Positions 1 to 7,819 of a DNA stretch of 37,051 nt are shown here, one piece after another. Each line of letters begins with the position of its first letter. Within the stretch, counting starts at the first letter, position 1. The notes beneath the pieces were generated by a model, which made no database searches, was not told the origin of the DNA, and was given only the letters and a program-made list of their open reading frames with translations. Location of the stretch: positions 1 through 37,051 of the forward strand of contig JAGVXT010000029.1 in assembly GCA_018303655.1 (NCBI GenBank), written 5' to 3'. Source of the stretch: Candidatus Woesearchaeota archaeon (GTDB taxonomy: Archaea; Nanobdellota; Nanobdellia; Woesearchaeales; GW2011-AR4). A program made the position numbers and the translations under genes.

Positions 1-7
1 TTTTCCC

Positions 8-157
8 CTACAAAAACATTTCGTCCATCTCAAAGTCGGAAAGATCTTTCTTGTTTATTAATTTAGCGAAATCCTTGTCCTTCATCTTCTTCCTTTCACT
101 TCTCATTTCCTCAATCCTTTCCATGTCCTCGTCCAAAAATAATTCTTCCACTTCCAT
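8..157 (-). CDS. Small charged protein, 49 aa, unknown
   Basis: An ATG-started ORF of 49 codons, preceded on its own strand by a purine-rich AGAGGT about 5-10 bases upstream of the ATG, a plausible ribosome binding site. The product is very charged, rich in Glu, Lys, Asp and Met, and looks like one or two helices with no membrane segment. It lies 8 bases downstream of the 33-aa ORF at 166-267 and probably shares its transcript. I do not recognise a family. The binding site and operon position argue it is real; length alone does not. Confidence 0.5.
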   Translation of the reverse strand: MEVEELFLDEDMERIEEMRSERKKMKDKDFAKLINKKDLSDFEMDEMFL

Positions 158-165
158 TTTAACCT

Positions 166-267
166 CTAGTAAGCTTGGCCGTTATAATCCTGATTAGCTG
201 AATAATCAATATTTTTCTCGTTTTTGGCATTAGGATTTCCTTCTGCAATTGAACAAGCTAAGCACAT
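166..267 (-). CDS. Tiny CxxC protein, 33 aa, unknown
   Basis: Reads MCLACSIAEGNPNAKN and ends NGQAY. It has a Cys-x-x-Cys at residues 2-5 and a polar Asn-rich remainder. The start is supported by a GGGGG tract about 8 bases upstream and by a TATA box (305-320 on the plus strand) placed so that transcription would begin roughly 20 bases before the ATG. It is the first gene of a leftward two-gene unit with the 49-aa ORF. Its promoter and leader resemble those at 14957-15017. Function unknown; the CxxC could bind a metal or take part in thiol chemistry, but that is a guess. Confidence 0.5.
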   Translation of the reverse strand: MCLACSIAEGNPNAKNEKNIDYSANQDYNGQAY

Positions 268-304
268 GTTAAACCCCCAACTATTTGTTACTACGTAGTG
301 ATAT

Positions 305-320
305 AACTTATATATAAAGC
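305..320 (-). promoter_or_regulatory. TATA box for the leftward small-ORF pair
   Basis: On the minus strand this reads GCTTTATATATAAGTT, a strong archaeal TATA element. Its centre is about 45 bases upstream of the ATG at 267, so the transcript would start near 288 with a short leader containing the G-rich ribosome binding site. Confidence 0.6.
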
Positions 321-395
321 TTTCGCTTGATAGTATAAAATATAATTATTTTCTATATTGAAAGAAATAATGTATATATTAAATAATATACTATT

Positions 396-414
396 TTACC
401 GGGAATCCCGGTAA
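396..414. promoter_or_regulatory. Perfect 19-base palindrome, possible operator
   Basis: TTACCGGGA-A-TCCCGGTAA: two 9-base arms around one central base, in an otherwise very AT-rich divergent intergenic region. It lies about 10 bases upstream of the TATA box (424-434) of the rightward ATPase gene and about 80 bases from the leftward TATA box. The position suits a dimeric regulator at the rightward promoter. No regulator gene was identified next to it. Confidence 0.5.
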
Positions 415-423
415 TTTTGATAC

Positions 424-434
424 ATTTAAATATA
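424..434 (+). promoter_or_regulatory. TATA box of the GHKL-STAS pair
   Basis: ATTTAAATATA centred about 26 bases before the ATG at 455, so the message is probably leaderless. No Shine-Dalgarno-like sequence is seen before the ATG, which agrees. Confidence 0.55.
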
Positions 435-454
435 AGTTTAATTTACCTTTAACA

Positions 455-1420
455 ATGAAGCTTCATTTACCCAATAGTGTTTGGATTGGTAATATAGACA
501 CTTTTCTTAAAAAAATGGACACGTCAAATGGAGAACTTGAGATTAGTTCTCATAAAGATTGGATTTCAGTCCATCCTGTAGTTTTATGTATGGTCACTTC
601 TCTTGGTTTAAAAATACGACATGAAAATAAGAAAATTTTATTTCAAAAGATGACTGCAACTTCAAAACATTACTTTCACAGAATGGGTTTATTTAAATTA
701 CTTAAGCTCAAGTCCGAGATGGAAATTAAAGAGCACGGATCTGCAGGTAGATTTATACCAATTCAAATAATTAAGAATTCTAAAGAACTTGATAATTTTA
801 TAACAGAAATGATACCCCTATTACACAAAGAACCTGATAAAGTAGAACCTATTAAGTATGTTGTTACTGAATTAGTAAGGAATGTTTTTGAACATGCCCA
901 ATCTAAAATTGGTGCTGTAGTTTGTGCTCAATATTATCCAAAAAGTAATACTATCAGAATTGGTGTAGTGGATATTGGTATAGGAATTAAGAAATCAATA
1001 AGTAAGGTTTGGAATCCTAAATCTGATTTAGATGCAATATCTCTTGCCTTAACACCAGGAATTACAGGTACTACAAGGAAGGTTGGAGGTACGGGAGAAA
1101 ATGCTGGAGCTGGTTTATTTTTTATCAAGTCTCTTGCAAAAATAAATCGTGATTTCTTTATTATATATAGTGGCAATGCTATGTATAAGTTATTAAAAAA
1201 TCCAAAAAATAAAGAAGCTAAATTGATTGCGGAACCTCTGCAAGACCATAACTCACATGGAGAAGATTATCCTTATTGGCAAGGTACTGTTGTTGGTATA
1301 GATTTATGCCTCGATCAACATCCAAATTTTGATAAAATCTTAGATTTGATAAGGGACTTTTATAGGAGGACTAAGAAGCAAAAAATAAAGGAACGATTTA
1401 AGAGACCAAGGTTTATATGA
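455..1420 (+). CDS. GHKL-type (histidine kinase-like) ATP-binding protein
   Basis: The 321-aa product has the three ATP-binding boxes of the GHKL fold in its middle: an N box (E139, N143, H147), a DxGxG box (D173, G175, G177) and a glycine-rich lid around 211-220 ending GAGLFFIK. There is no phosphoacceptor histidine domain, sensor or membrane segment. Residues 1-90 form a separate domain of unknown type. The stop overlaps the ATG of the STAS-like gene (ATGA, 1417-1420), so the two are probably translationally coupled. ATPase plus STAS-like pairs resemble anti-sigma/anti-anti-sigma partner switching in bacteria. Archaea lack sigma factors, so the target here is unknown. Transfer from bacteria is possible. 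Confidence 0.8.
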   Translation: MKLHLPNSVWIGNIDTFLKKMDTSNGELEISSHKDWISVHPVVLCMVTSLGLKIRHENKKILFQKMTATSKHYFHRMGLFKLLKLKSEMEIKEHGSAGRFIPIQIIKNSKELDNFITEMIPLLHKEPDKVEPIKYVVTELVRNVFEHAQSKIGAVVCAQYYPKSNTIRIGVVDIGIGIKKSISKVWNPKSDLDAISLALTPGITGTTRKVGGTGENAGAGLFFIKSLAKINRDFFIIYSGNAMYKLLKNPKNKEAKLIAEPLQDHNSHGEDYPYWQGTVVGIDLCLDQHPNFDKILDLIRDFYRRTKKQKIKERFKRPRFI

Positions 1421-1716
1421 TTGAAATAAAAATTTATAAAAAAACAGGAAATTTTGCAGGAAATAAAGACATCGCTAAAGAAATAAGAGCTAAAGAAATA
1501 TTGCCATTCATAAGAAAAGAGGATAAAATTTTTTTGGATTTTGAGAATGTTAATTCTGCCACACAATCTTTTGTTCATGCATTAATTAGTGATGTAATAA
1601 GAAAGGAGGGAATAAAGGTTTTAGATAAATTATTTTTTAAAAATTGTAACGAGACAATTCAAAAAATGATTGGTATTGTAGTAGAATATATGCAAGATAC
1701 AGGTAAGAAGAATTAA
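1417..1716 (+). CDS. STAS-like DUF4325 domain protein
   Basis: A 99-aa protein with the layout I associate with DUF4325: a start rich in beta-branched residues, then a hydrophobic strand ending IFLDFENV followed by NSATQSFVHAL, the SQSF-like element of this family. STAS-type domains often act as phosphorylatable or binding switches, and the Ser/Thr run near residues 47-51 is where such a switch would sit. It follows the GHKL ATPase with a 4-base overlap and ends about 80 bases before the convergent rnp4. A T-run just after the stop may help end transcription. The family call rests on motif resemblance only. Confidence 0.7.
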   Translation: MIEIKIYKKTGNFAGNKDIAKEIRAKEILPFIRKEDKIFLDFENVNSATQSFVHALISDVIRKEGIKVLDKLFFKNCNETIQKMIGIVVEYMQDTGKKN

Positions 1717-1798
1717 AGTTAAAGTTTTTTACCAACCAAAACTACTTATCTTTATTTAACCCGACAGAAATTCTGAACATTTAATAGTTGAACAATCT

Positions 1799-2110
1799 TT
1801 ATTTTACAGGATGCCTCATATAATGCTTACACCCAAAACAATAGTAAATCAGCCTGTGCTTGTGGATTCTGACCCTGCAATTAACACCTGGCACAAGGTA
1901 TTTGTGGCAGTTCTTGCAAAATCTTTTCTTGAGCGAAGAAGGAATCCTTATCTTGTATTTCATTGCGATCCTTCTTGCCATATTTATATATTTGTCAGAA
2001 ATCCTGCTGTCTTCCCTGAACATTTCCTTGGCATGCTGGAACAGGAATTTTATGCGCTTTTCAGCTATTTTTTGCTGCTGTATTGGTTTTTTATTGTATG
2101 TTTTTGGCAT
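1799..2110 (-). CDS. rnp4: Ribonuclease P protein component 4 (Rpp21 family)
   Basis: RNase P protein 4 helps the RNA subunit trim tRNA 5' leaders and pairs with Rpp29. The 103-aa product begins MPKTYNKKPIQQQKIAEKRI, a basic helical N-terminus. It ends in a zinc-ribbon with CKNC, then a late Cys and CFGC, followed by RHPVK, the normal Rpp21 plan and length. The frame stays open to 2329, but that upstream part runs through an intergenic hairpin repeat and is not protein-like, so the ATG at 2110 was chosen. The leader just before this ATG is the GACAT end of the repeat. Confidence 0.88.
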   Translation of the reverse strand: MPKTYNKKPIQQQKIAEKRIKFLFQHAKEMFREDSRISDKYINMARRIAMKYKIRIPSSLKKRFCKNCHKYLVPGVNCRVRIHKHRLIYYCFGCKHYMRHPVK

Positions 2111-2119
2111 TTTTGTTAA

Positions 2120-2335
2120 ATGTCGCGAAAATCGGAGATTTTCGGGATTTTGAAAATTTTCAATATATAGGCGAGGCATCGCGATATTATCGAAAACCAA
2201 AGGTTTTCGGGAATGCTCGAAATCTTCGATTTCGACATGGCAAGAAAGCGATGCCGAGCACAGTGAGCTGAGCGAGCGAGAGAGTTGAACGCGAGCTCGC
2301 GTTCTCGCGAGCAGGTTGAGCTCTCGCATTCGACT
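2120..2335. repeat. Intergenic modular hairpin repeat, copy 1
   Basis: Contains several short stem-loops in a row: AAAATC/GATTTT, TTGAAAA/TTTTCAA, CGAAAACC/GGTTTTCG, then TGCTC-GAAATC-TTC-GATTTC-GACAT, then a GC-rich stretch GAGCGAGCGAGAGAG ending CTCTCGCATTCGACTA. The TGCTC-hairpin-GACA and GCATTCGACT parts recur near 15.0, 27.2 and 33.2 kb. It fills the space between rnp4 and the pyrophosphatase and touches the pyrophosphatase stop codon. Confidence 0.65.
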
Positions 2336-3806
2336 ATTTGCAGAGCAGATTAAGTGTTATGGTGCTCAGCAATTTAATCAAAACATGCAAACTTGGTCCG
2401 GCAGTATCCTTGAAAGGGTCTCCAATTGTGTCGCCTGTGACAGCAGCCTTGTGCGCTTCGCTTCCTTTTCCTCCGTGCGCTCCTTCCTCAATAAGCTTCT
2501 TTGCATTGTCCCACGCTCCTCCGCCTGTGTTCAGCAATAAAGCCATTAAAATTCCTGTGATTGTTGCAACCATCAGATAGGCTGCTGCTGCCTCATATTT
2601 TAAGACAACCCCCACAGCAACAGTAATAGCAACAACAAGCAACCCTGGCAAAATCATCTCTTTCAATGATGCTTTCACGCAAATGTCAACAACCCTTGCA
2701 TAATCAGGCTTTTCCTTGCCGGTCATTATTCCTTTTTTAGTTTTCCACTGTCTTCTTACTTCATTTACGATAGAGTATGCTGTATCTCCAACAGCCCTTA
2801 TGGCAAATGCGCTGAACAAAAAGATAAGCATGGCACCAATCAAAGCGCCTACAAAAACATCGATTTTTGCAATGTCAACTGTAACAATTTTTACTCCGAT
2901 GTGCTTTGCAACATCATCCAAATATGCTGAAAATAAAAGGAAAGCAGCCAGTGCAGCGCTTCCGATTGCATAACCTTTTGTCAATGCTTTTGTGGTGTTG
3001 CCGACAGCATCAAGCTTGTCTGTTCTTTTCCTTACTTCATTTGGAGCTCTGCCCATCACAGCAATTCCACCGGCATTATCTGTTATAGGCCCGAAATTGT
3101 CCATCGCCAAAACATAAGCAGCTGTTGCCAGCATTCCCATTGTGGCTATTGCTGTTCCATACAGGCCGCCATGAGATATTCCGCTCATTGCACCGAGCTT
3201 GAATGAAGCCAATAAAGCAACAGACAAAACAATAACAGGCAATACGGTAGCTTCCATTGCAACTGCGAACCCTGAAATTATATTTGTTGCATGACCTGTT
3301 AAAGAGGCCTTTGCAATTTTTCTTACAGGACTATTTTTAAAAAAGAACGGGTCTGATTCTGTGTAGTAAACCGTGATCCACACAATCAAAATGCTCGTTG
3401 CCAATCCAACCAACCCTGCATAGAAAAACAATATGTTGCCAAGAAGCCATTTTGTGGTGAAGTAAAATACAACAGCTGCCAGAATGCTTGTTATGTAATA
3501 GCCCCTGTTCAACGCTGTCATTGGGTTTTCATTTTCATTTTTGAGCTTGACAGTCATTATCCCAATTATTGTTGCTACCAATCCAAATGCCCTGACAACT
3601 AATGGAAACATGATTCCTTTTATTCCAAAAACAGGATACAAAGCAACTCCCAAAATCATAGCTCCTATATTTTCAGCTGCAGTGCTCTCAAACAAGTCAG
3701 CGCCCCTTCCAGCGCAATCTCCAACATTGTCGCCTACAAGGTCGGCAATCACAGCAGGATTTCTTGGATCATCTTCAGGAATGCCCTTTTCAACTTTGCC
3801 TACCAA
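2334..3806 (-). CDS. hppA: Membrane pyrophosphatase A, C-terminal part
   Basis: This frame carries most of an H+/Na+-translocating pyrophosphatase, a homodimeric integral membrane pump driven by PPi hydrolysis. Visible are [15 protein letters not shown], the Asp-rich GDNVGDCAGRGADLFES and the closing [15 protein letters not shown], the Mg-PPi ligand motifs, with about a dozen membrane helices between. GNTTKA has Lys where K+-dependent enzymes have Ala, suggesting a K+-independent pump. The first ~185 residues lie in another frame (3800-4354), and about 15 conserved residues are missing at the join. The 5' end is identical to pump B over 102 bases. It is either a broken gene or an assembly fault. 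Confidence 0.85.
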   Translation of the reverse strand: MVGKVEKGIPEDDPRNPAVIADLVGDNVGDCAGRGADLFESTAAENIGAMILGVALYPVFGIKGIMFPLVVRAFGLVATIIGIMTVKLKNENENPMTALNRGYYITSILAAVVFYFTTKWLLGNILFFYAGLVGLATSILIVWITVYYTESDPFFFKNSPVRKIAKASLTGHATNIISGFAVAMEATVLPVIVLSVALLASFKLGAMSGISHGGLYGTAIATMGMLATAAYVLAMDNFGPITDNAGGIAVMGRAPNEVRKRTDKLDAVGNTTKALTKGYAIGSAALAAFLLFSAYLDDVAKHIGVKIVTVDIAKIDVFVGALIGAMLIFLFSAFAIRAVGDTAYSIVNEVRRQWKTKKGIMTGKEKPDYARVVDICVKASLKEMILPGLLVVAITVAVGVVLKYEAAAAYLMVATITGILMALLLNTGGGAWDNAKKLIEEGAHGGKGSEAHKAAVTGDTIGDPFKDTAGPSLHVLIKLLSTITLNLLCK

Positions 3807-3842
3807 GTCACTTCCAACATCAGCAGCTTTAGTGTAAATCCA
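3741..3842. repeat. 102-base block identical to 12402-12503
   Basis: Every base from 3741 to 3842 matches 12402-12503, while flanking pyrophosphatase sequence differs freely. The block codes for the stretch [18 protein letters not shown] onwards and stops exactly at the deletion junction in both genes. Confidence 0.9.
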
Positions 3843-4354
3843 TAACCAACAATTAAAAATGGGACTTCTTTTGGGTCAATGCCTATGCTAAACATGCCGT
3901 AGATTATGCCCACCCCAAGCAATGACATTGCAACAATCACAATTCCTGAAACTGCTCCTCCCCTGAAAGCAACAACAAATGCCTGGTTCATGCTTTTTCT
4001 TGCCGCGCTTGCTGTCCTTATGTTTGCCCTTATGGAAACCCACATTCCCACAATGCCGGCTAATCCGGAACTAACTGCCCCAAATATGAATGAGACAGCT
4101 GTTCGCCATCCAAGCTCGGGGTTTTTTCCGAAAAACGCATATGCCGCATAAATTACAATAGAAAGCGCAACAGACATAATGGCAATTGTCGTGTACTGTC
4201 TTTTCAAAAAAGCCTCAGCGCCTATTTTGATTGCATTGGAAACTTCCTGCATCGCTGCTGTGCCTGTCTCCTTGCTAAGAATTTGCCTTGTTAGATAGCC
4301 TGCAAAGAGCAATGCCAAAAGGCTGATAACAATCACTATGCTCAATAAAGCCAT
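3800..4354 (-). CDS. hppA: Membrane pyrophosphatase A, N-terminal part
   Basis: This 184-aa product has the first membrane helices of the pyrophosphatase family and the typical IGAEAFLKRQY and SIRANIRTASAA loops. It then reads [15 protein letters not shown] and stops. In intact relatives GYGFGASS..ALFARVGGG precedes YTKAADVG. Here the DNA jumps from GYG straight to the codons for YTKAAD, in the wrong frame. Together with the downstream part the length is about 675 aa, near the family norm once the gap is restored. A TATA box lies near 4374-4384, which with the ATG at 4354 suggests a leaderless start. Confidence 0.85.
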   Translation of the reverse strand: MALLSIVIVISLLALLFAGYLTRQILSKETGTAAMQEVSNAIKIGAEAFLKRQYTTIAIMSVALSIVIYAAYAFFGKNPELGWRTAVSFIFGAVSSGLAGIVGMWVSIRANIRTASAARKSMNQAFVVAFRGGAVSGIVIVAMSLLGVGIIYGMFSIGIDPKEVPFLIVGYGFTLKLLMLEVTW

Positions 4355-4514
4355 TAAAACTGGAAAAAAGAGGATATTTATAAAGGTTTTGACAAATCAA
4401 AAACTGCCATTTTTCCTTTAATTTCTGTTTTTCCCACTATTATTTTATTTCTGTTGGTTTTAGGAAATATTTAAAAGGCGTTTCATCTCACTTTGTTATG
4501 AGTAATGACTTGAA

Positions 4515-5201
4515 ATGGCAAAACACAATATCATAAAGCTTGAGAACGTATGGAAAGTTTATAAAATGGGCGAGGTAGAGGTACAAGCCCTCAGAGGGAT
4601 AAACCTTTCAATACCTCAAGGGGAATTTGTGGCAATTACCGGCTCAAGCGGCTCAGGCAAAAGCACCATGATGAATCTTGTGGGCTGCTTGGACCTGCCG
4701 ACAAAGGGAACTATCTACTTGGACGATAAAGACATTTCCAAGCTAAATGAGTCTGACTTGGCTCAAACCAGGGGCAAGAAAATAGGGTTTATTTTTCAGC
4801 AATTCCACTTAATTCCAACTTTAAGTGCTCTTGAAAATGTAATGCTTCCTTTGGAGTTCCAGAACATGCCTTCTGATGTTGCAAGGAAAAGGGCCAGCGA
4901 GATTCTTGATTTGGTTGGGCTTGGAGACAGGGTGAACCACTTGCCATCGCAGTTGTCCGGAGGGCAGCAGCAAAGAGTGGCGATAGCAAGGTCGCTTGCC
5001 AATAACCCGGATGTAATCCTTGCTGATGAGCCCACAGGAAACCTCGACAGCAAGACAGGCGCTGATGTCATGAAACTAATGCAAAATTTGTGGGATAAGG
5101 AAGGAAAAACGATAATCGTGGTAACGCATGATTTAAAGCTTGCAGACTATGCTAAAAGAATTGTTGAATTAAAAGATGGTCAAGTAATAAAAGGAGGATG
5201 A
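4515..5201 (+). CDS. ABC transporter ATP-binding protein, MacB/LolD type
   Basis: A 228-aa nucleotide-binding subunit with Walker A (GSSGSGKS, 43-50), Q-loop near 95, signature LSGGQ (147-151), Walker B (VILADE, 167-172) and H-loop H205. The size and the IFQQFHLIPTLSALENV stretch are typical of the MacB/LolD/FtsE group, which works with FtsX-like permeases rather than channel-type ones. A TATA box (ATTTAAAAG near 4468) precedes the gene. It overlaps the next gene, which has GGAGG inside its last codons, and heads a three-gene operon with an exported binding-type protein and a MacB-like permease. Confidence 0.92.
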   Translation: MAKHNIIKLENVWKVYKMGEVEVQALRGINLSIPQGEFVAITGSSGSGKSTMMNLVGCLDLPTKGTIYLDDKDISKLNESDLAQTRGKKIGFIFQQFHLIPTLSALENVMLPLEFQNMPSDVARKRASEILDLVGLGDRVNHLPSQLSGGQQQRVAIARSLANNPDVILADEPTGNLDSKTGADVMKLMQNLWDKEGKTIIVVTHDLKLADYAKRIVELKDGQVIKGG

Positions 5202-5206
5202 TGAAA

Positions 5207-6445
5207 ATGAAAAAGATTTTTCTTGGAATTATAGTGCTCTTAATCAGCGTGCTTGCTGCTCATGCTGCGGAAAATGAGCCCCCGATACTTAAAATTACCT
5301 TGCTAAACCAGAACCCAAGCCCTGCCAGAGCCGGTGACACGGTAGAGGTAAGGCTAAGGGTTGAAAATGTTGGCGGGGGCACTGTCAATAATCTTGAATT
5401 GGAGATGCTACAAGTATATCCATTCACTGTGATTGACGGGCAGCCTTTGCAGAAAATTGGCACTTTATACGCTTACCAAAGCAACAAGAATTACGTAAAC
5501 GTTGGGTACCGATTGAGGATTGATAAGGATGCAGTAAAAGGCAAGCACGAGCTTAAGGTGAAGCATAGGCATGACAATGAAGACTGGGTCACTTCAAGCT
5601 TCAACATCGACGTCACAAGCAAGGAGTTTGCACAAATAATCTATGTTGACAAGGCTAAATTAGATCCTGGAAAGGAAACGGAAATGAAGTTCACTATAAC
5701 AAATATAGGCAATGCCCCTTTGCAGAATATGGTTTTTTCATGGTCGGAGCCAGGTGGCGTTATTCTTCCGGTTTTCTCTGACGACACGAAATACATCAAG
5801 TATCTTAATGTTAGAGATTCCATCGAGCTGGCCTATACCGTAATTGCAGATGTAAACGCAAAGCCGGGCCTGTATCATCTGGATTTAAGCTTGAAATATG
5901 AATCAACTACCGATGCAGCATCTGCCTTGATTAAAACAAAAGCAGGTATATTTGTCGGAGGAGAAACAGATTTTGATGTTGCATTTTCAGAGAGCAGCCA
6001 GGGGCAAACCTCTTTGTCTGTATCAAACACCGGAAATAATCCTGCCTTGTCAGTTTCTGTAAAGATTCCTGAGCAAAGCGGTTTCAAAATCATTGGAAGC
6101 ACTTCGGCGATAGTGGGAAACCTTGACAAGGGGGATTACACCATTGTTTCATTCCAGATAGTGCCCAATGCAATGGCAACCAGCGGTCCACAAAGCAAGC
6201 AAAGTTCTAACAACAACCTTAAGGTGATTATAGACTACACTGACACAACAGGAGAGAGAAGGAGCGTCGAAAAAAATGTTGCCATCCAGTTTAAAAGCTC
6301 AACAGACAGCCAAGCCCCACTGCAATCCGGAACAAAGGAAAAAAGCTTCTGGCAGAGCAATGCATTTTATGCTTCGGCAATAATCATTGTTTTGGCCTTG
6401 GTTTTTGTTCTTTACAGAAAAAAAGGAATCTTCAAAAAGAAATGA
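5207..6445 (+). CDS. Exported CARDB/COG1361-like protein of the ABC operon
   Basis: A signal peptide (KKIFLGIIVLLISVLAAHA) is followed by tandem immunoglobulin-like modules of the CARDB/NEW3 sort, recognisable from repeated RAGDTVEVRLRVENVG-type segments near residues 40, 150 and 260. A C-terminal membrane helix and the basic tail YRKKGIFKKK follow, so the protein sits on the outer face anchored by its C-terminus. Three ATGs (5198, 5201, 5207) are possible; GGAGG at 5193-5197 fits 5207 best. Its place between ATPase and permease suggests it is the extracytoplasmic partner, perhaps in export of surface molecules. The substrate is unknown. Confidence 0.8.
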   Translation: MKKIFLGIIVLLISVLAAHAAENEPPILKITLLNQNPSPARAGDTVEVRLRVENVGGGTVNNLELEMLQVYPFTVIDGQPLQKIGTLYAYQSNKNYVNVGYRLRIDKDAVKGKHELKVKHRHDNEDWVTSSFNIDVTSKEFAQIIYVDKAKLDPGKETEMKFTITNIGNAPLQNMVFSWSEPGGVILPVFSDDTKYIKYLNVRDSIELAYTVIADVNAKPGLYHLDLSLKYESTTDAASALIKTKAGIFVGGETDFDVAFSESSQGQTSLSVSNTGNNPALSVSVKIPEQSGFKIIGSTSAIVGNLDKGDYTIVSFQIVPNAMATSGPQSKQSSNNNLKVIIDYTDTTGERRSVEKNVAIQFKSSTDSQAPLQSGTKEKSFWQSNAFYASAIIIVLALVFVLYRKKGIFKKK

Positions 6446-7707
6446 GATTCAAGAAATTATTCAAGCTGGCTTTAAACATTTTGCTGAACAGCAAATTAAG
6501 GAGCTGGCTTACAATAATTGGAATAGTCATAGGGGTGGCTGCAATAGTTGCAATCGTGTCCCTTGGGCAAGGAGCAACTCTAAATGTGCAGGAAAGGCTT
6601 GGAGGTTTAGGCGCTGACTTGATAACAATCACTCCCGGCGTTGAGAAGGCTTTTGGCGGATTTAAGGGGCTTGGAAGCGGAGCTATGCTTGCGGCATCTT
6701 CCAACCCGTCAATATCCTTAAAATCCAAGAATCTGACAGACAAGGATTTGCAAACCGTAAAATCAATAGAAGGCATAAGCTACGTTAATGGAGTAGTGTC
6801 CGGAAGAGTAGAAGTATTTTATCTTGCGGAAACTTCTTCTATTTCAATACAAGGTGTTGATGCATATGCCTGGAAATATTTGGTCAACACAGAGCTTGAA
6901 GCCGGAAGGTATCTCAATCCGGGCGATACAAATGTCATAGTTGTCGGAAGCGGGGTTGCAAAATCCACGTTCAAGCAGCCTCTGGCGTTAAACAGGCCAG
7001 TCACAATTGATGGTAGGTTGTTCAAGGTTGTTGGAATCTTAAAAGAATCTGGAGGGATAGGGGGAGAAGACAACAGAATTTTTATACAGATTGATCAGGC
7101 TAGGTACATACTAGGCAGTGCTGGCCAAAAAACGTTTGATTCAATCTCTGCAAAAGTCAGCGATCCAGATTCAATAGACCAAATTGTAAGTGAAATCGAG
7201 TCAAGGCTTTTGATATCAAGGCATGTTACCAGCAGAAACAAAGACTTCACAATTATTTCTTCAAAATCAACGCAGGAGGTAATTGACAGCGTGCTTGACA
7301 CAATCAACATATTTTTGGGAGCAATCGCCTTTGTTTCATTGCTTGTTGGCGCAGTTGGCATTGCAAACACAATGTTTACATCTGTTTTGGAAAAAACAAA
7401 GGAGATTGGCATAATGAAGGCCATTGGCGCCAAGAATTATGACATAATGATGATATTTCTCCTTAATTCCGCGCTGGTTGGATTTGTCGGGGGGATTTTG
7501 GGCATCGGATTGGGTTATGTGATTTCCGAGATGCTGCCGAATTTGCTAAACAGGCTGGGCCCTAGCGTGAGTGTAAGGACACTTATTCCTACAAGCCTTT
7601 TGGTTGAAACTTTGTTCTTGGCAATTATAATTGGAGTTATCGCAGGGGCAATCCCGGCTTACAGGGCTTCTAAACTAAAGCCCGTGGATGCTTTGCGTTA
7701 CGAATAG
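6442..7707 (+). CDS. MacB-like ABC transporter permease (FtsX family)
   Basis: A 421-aa permease with the MacB/FtsX plan: an N-terminal helix with LRSWLTIIGIVIGVAAIVAI, a large extracytoplasmic MacB_PCD domain (about 50-280), then three membrane helices with the conserved KTKEIGIMKAIGAKN coupling segment and the closing GAIPAYRASKLKPVDALRYE. It starts with an ATGA overlap on the preceding gene. MacB-type systems act as mechanotransmitters moving proteins, peptides or lipids rather than as classical importers; what this one moves cannot be read from the sequence. Confidence 0.92.
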   Translation: MRFKKLFKLALNILLNSKLRSWLTIIGIVIGVAAIVAIVSLGQGATLNVQERLGGLGADLITITPGVEKAFGGFKGLGSGAMLAASSNPSISLKSKNLTDKDLQTVKSIEGISYVNGVVSGRVEVFYLAETSSISIQGVDAYAWKYLVNTELEAGRYLNPGDTNVIVVGSGVAKSTFKQPLALNRPVTIDGRLFKVVGILKESGGIGGEDNRIFIQIDQARYILGSAGQKTFDSISAKVSDPDSIDQIVSEIESRLLISRHVTSRNKDFTIISSKSTQEVIDSVLDTINIFLGAIAFVSLLVGAVGIANTMFTSVLEKTKEIGIMKAIGAKNYDIMMIFLLNSALVGFVGGILGIGLGYVISEMLPNLLNRLGPSVSVRTLIPTSLLVETLFLAIIIGVIAGAIPAYRASKLKPVDALRYE

Positions 7708-7710
7708 TAT

Positions 7711-7743
7711 TTCAAAGTCACGACGAAGTGAGTATACTTTGAG
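7711..7743. repeat. Small stem-loop after the ABC operon
   Basis: TCAAAGT and ACTTTGA pair around an inner TCAC-GACGAA-GTGA hairpin just after the permease stop. It could end or stabilise the operon message. The GCGAAG/GTGAG flavour recalls the larger intergenic repeats, but it is too short to assign to them. Confidence 0.4.
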
Positions 7744-7819
7744 ATACGAATGATAATTCTTTCCTATCCCACTCCAAAATAGTAAAAATTATATGCACTA
7801 AGCTCATTTAAGCTGTAAA

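Noticed and set aside
396-414. Intrinsic terminator for the leftward small ORFs or an upstream gene
   Set aside because: The palindrome lies upstream of both divergent promoters, not after a gene, and no T-run of useful length follows it in either direction.
2111-2329. N-terminal extension of RNase P protein 4 in the same frame
   Set aside because: The extension runs through the hairpin repeat and reads as low-complexity, non-conserved peptide; the family normally starts near the ATG at 2110.
3800-3860. Programmed ribosomal frameshift joining the pyrophosphatase halves
   Set aside because: A frame change alone would not restore the protein: about 15 conserved residues of a membrane segment are absent from the DNA, and no slippery sequence is seen.
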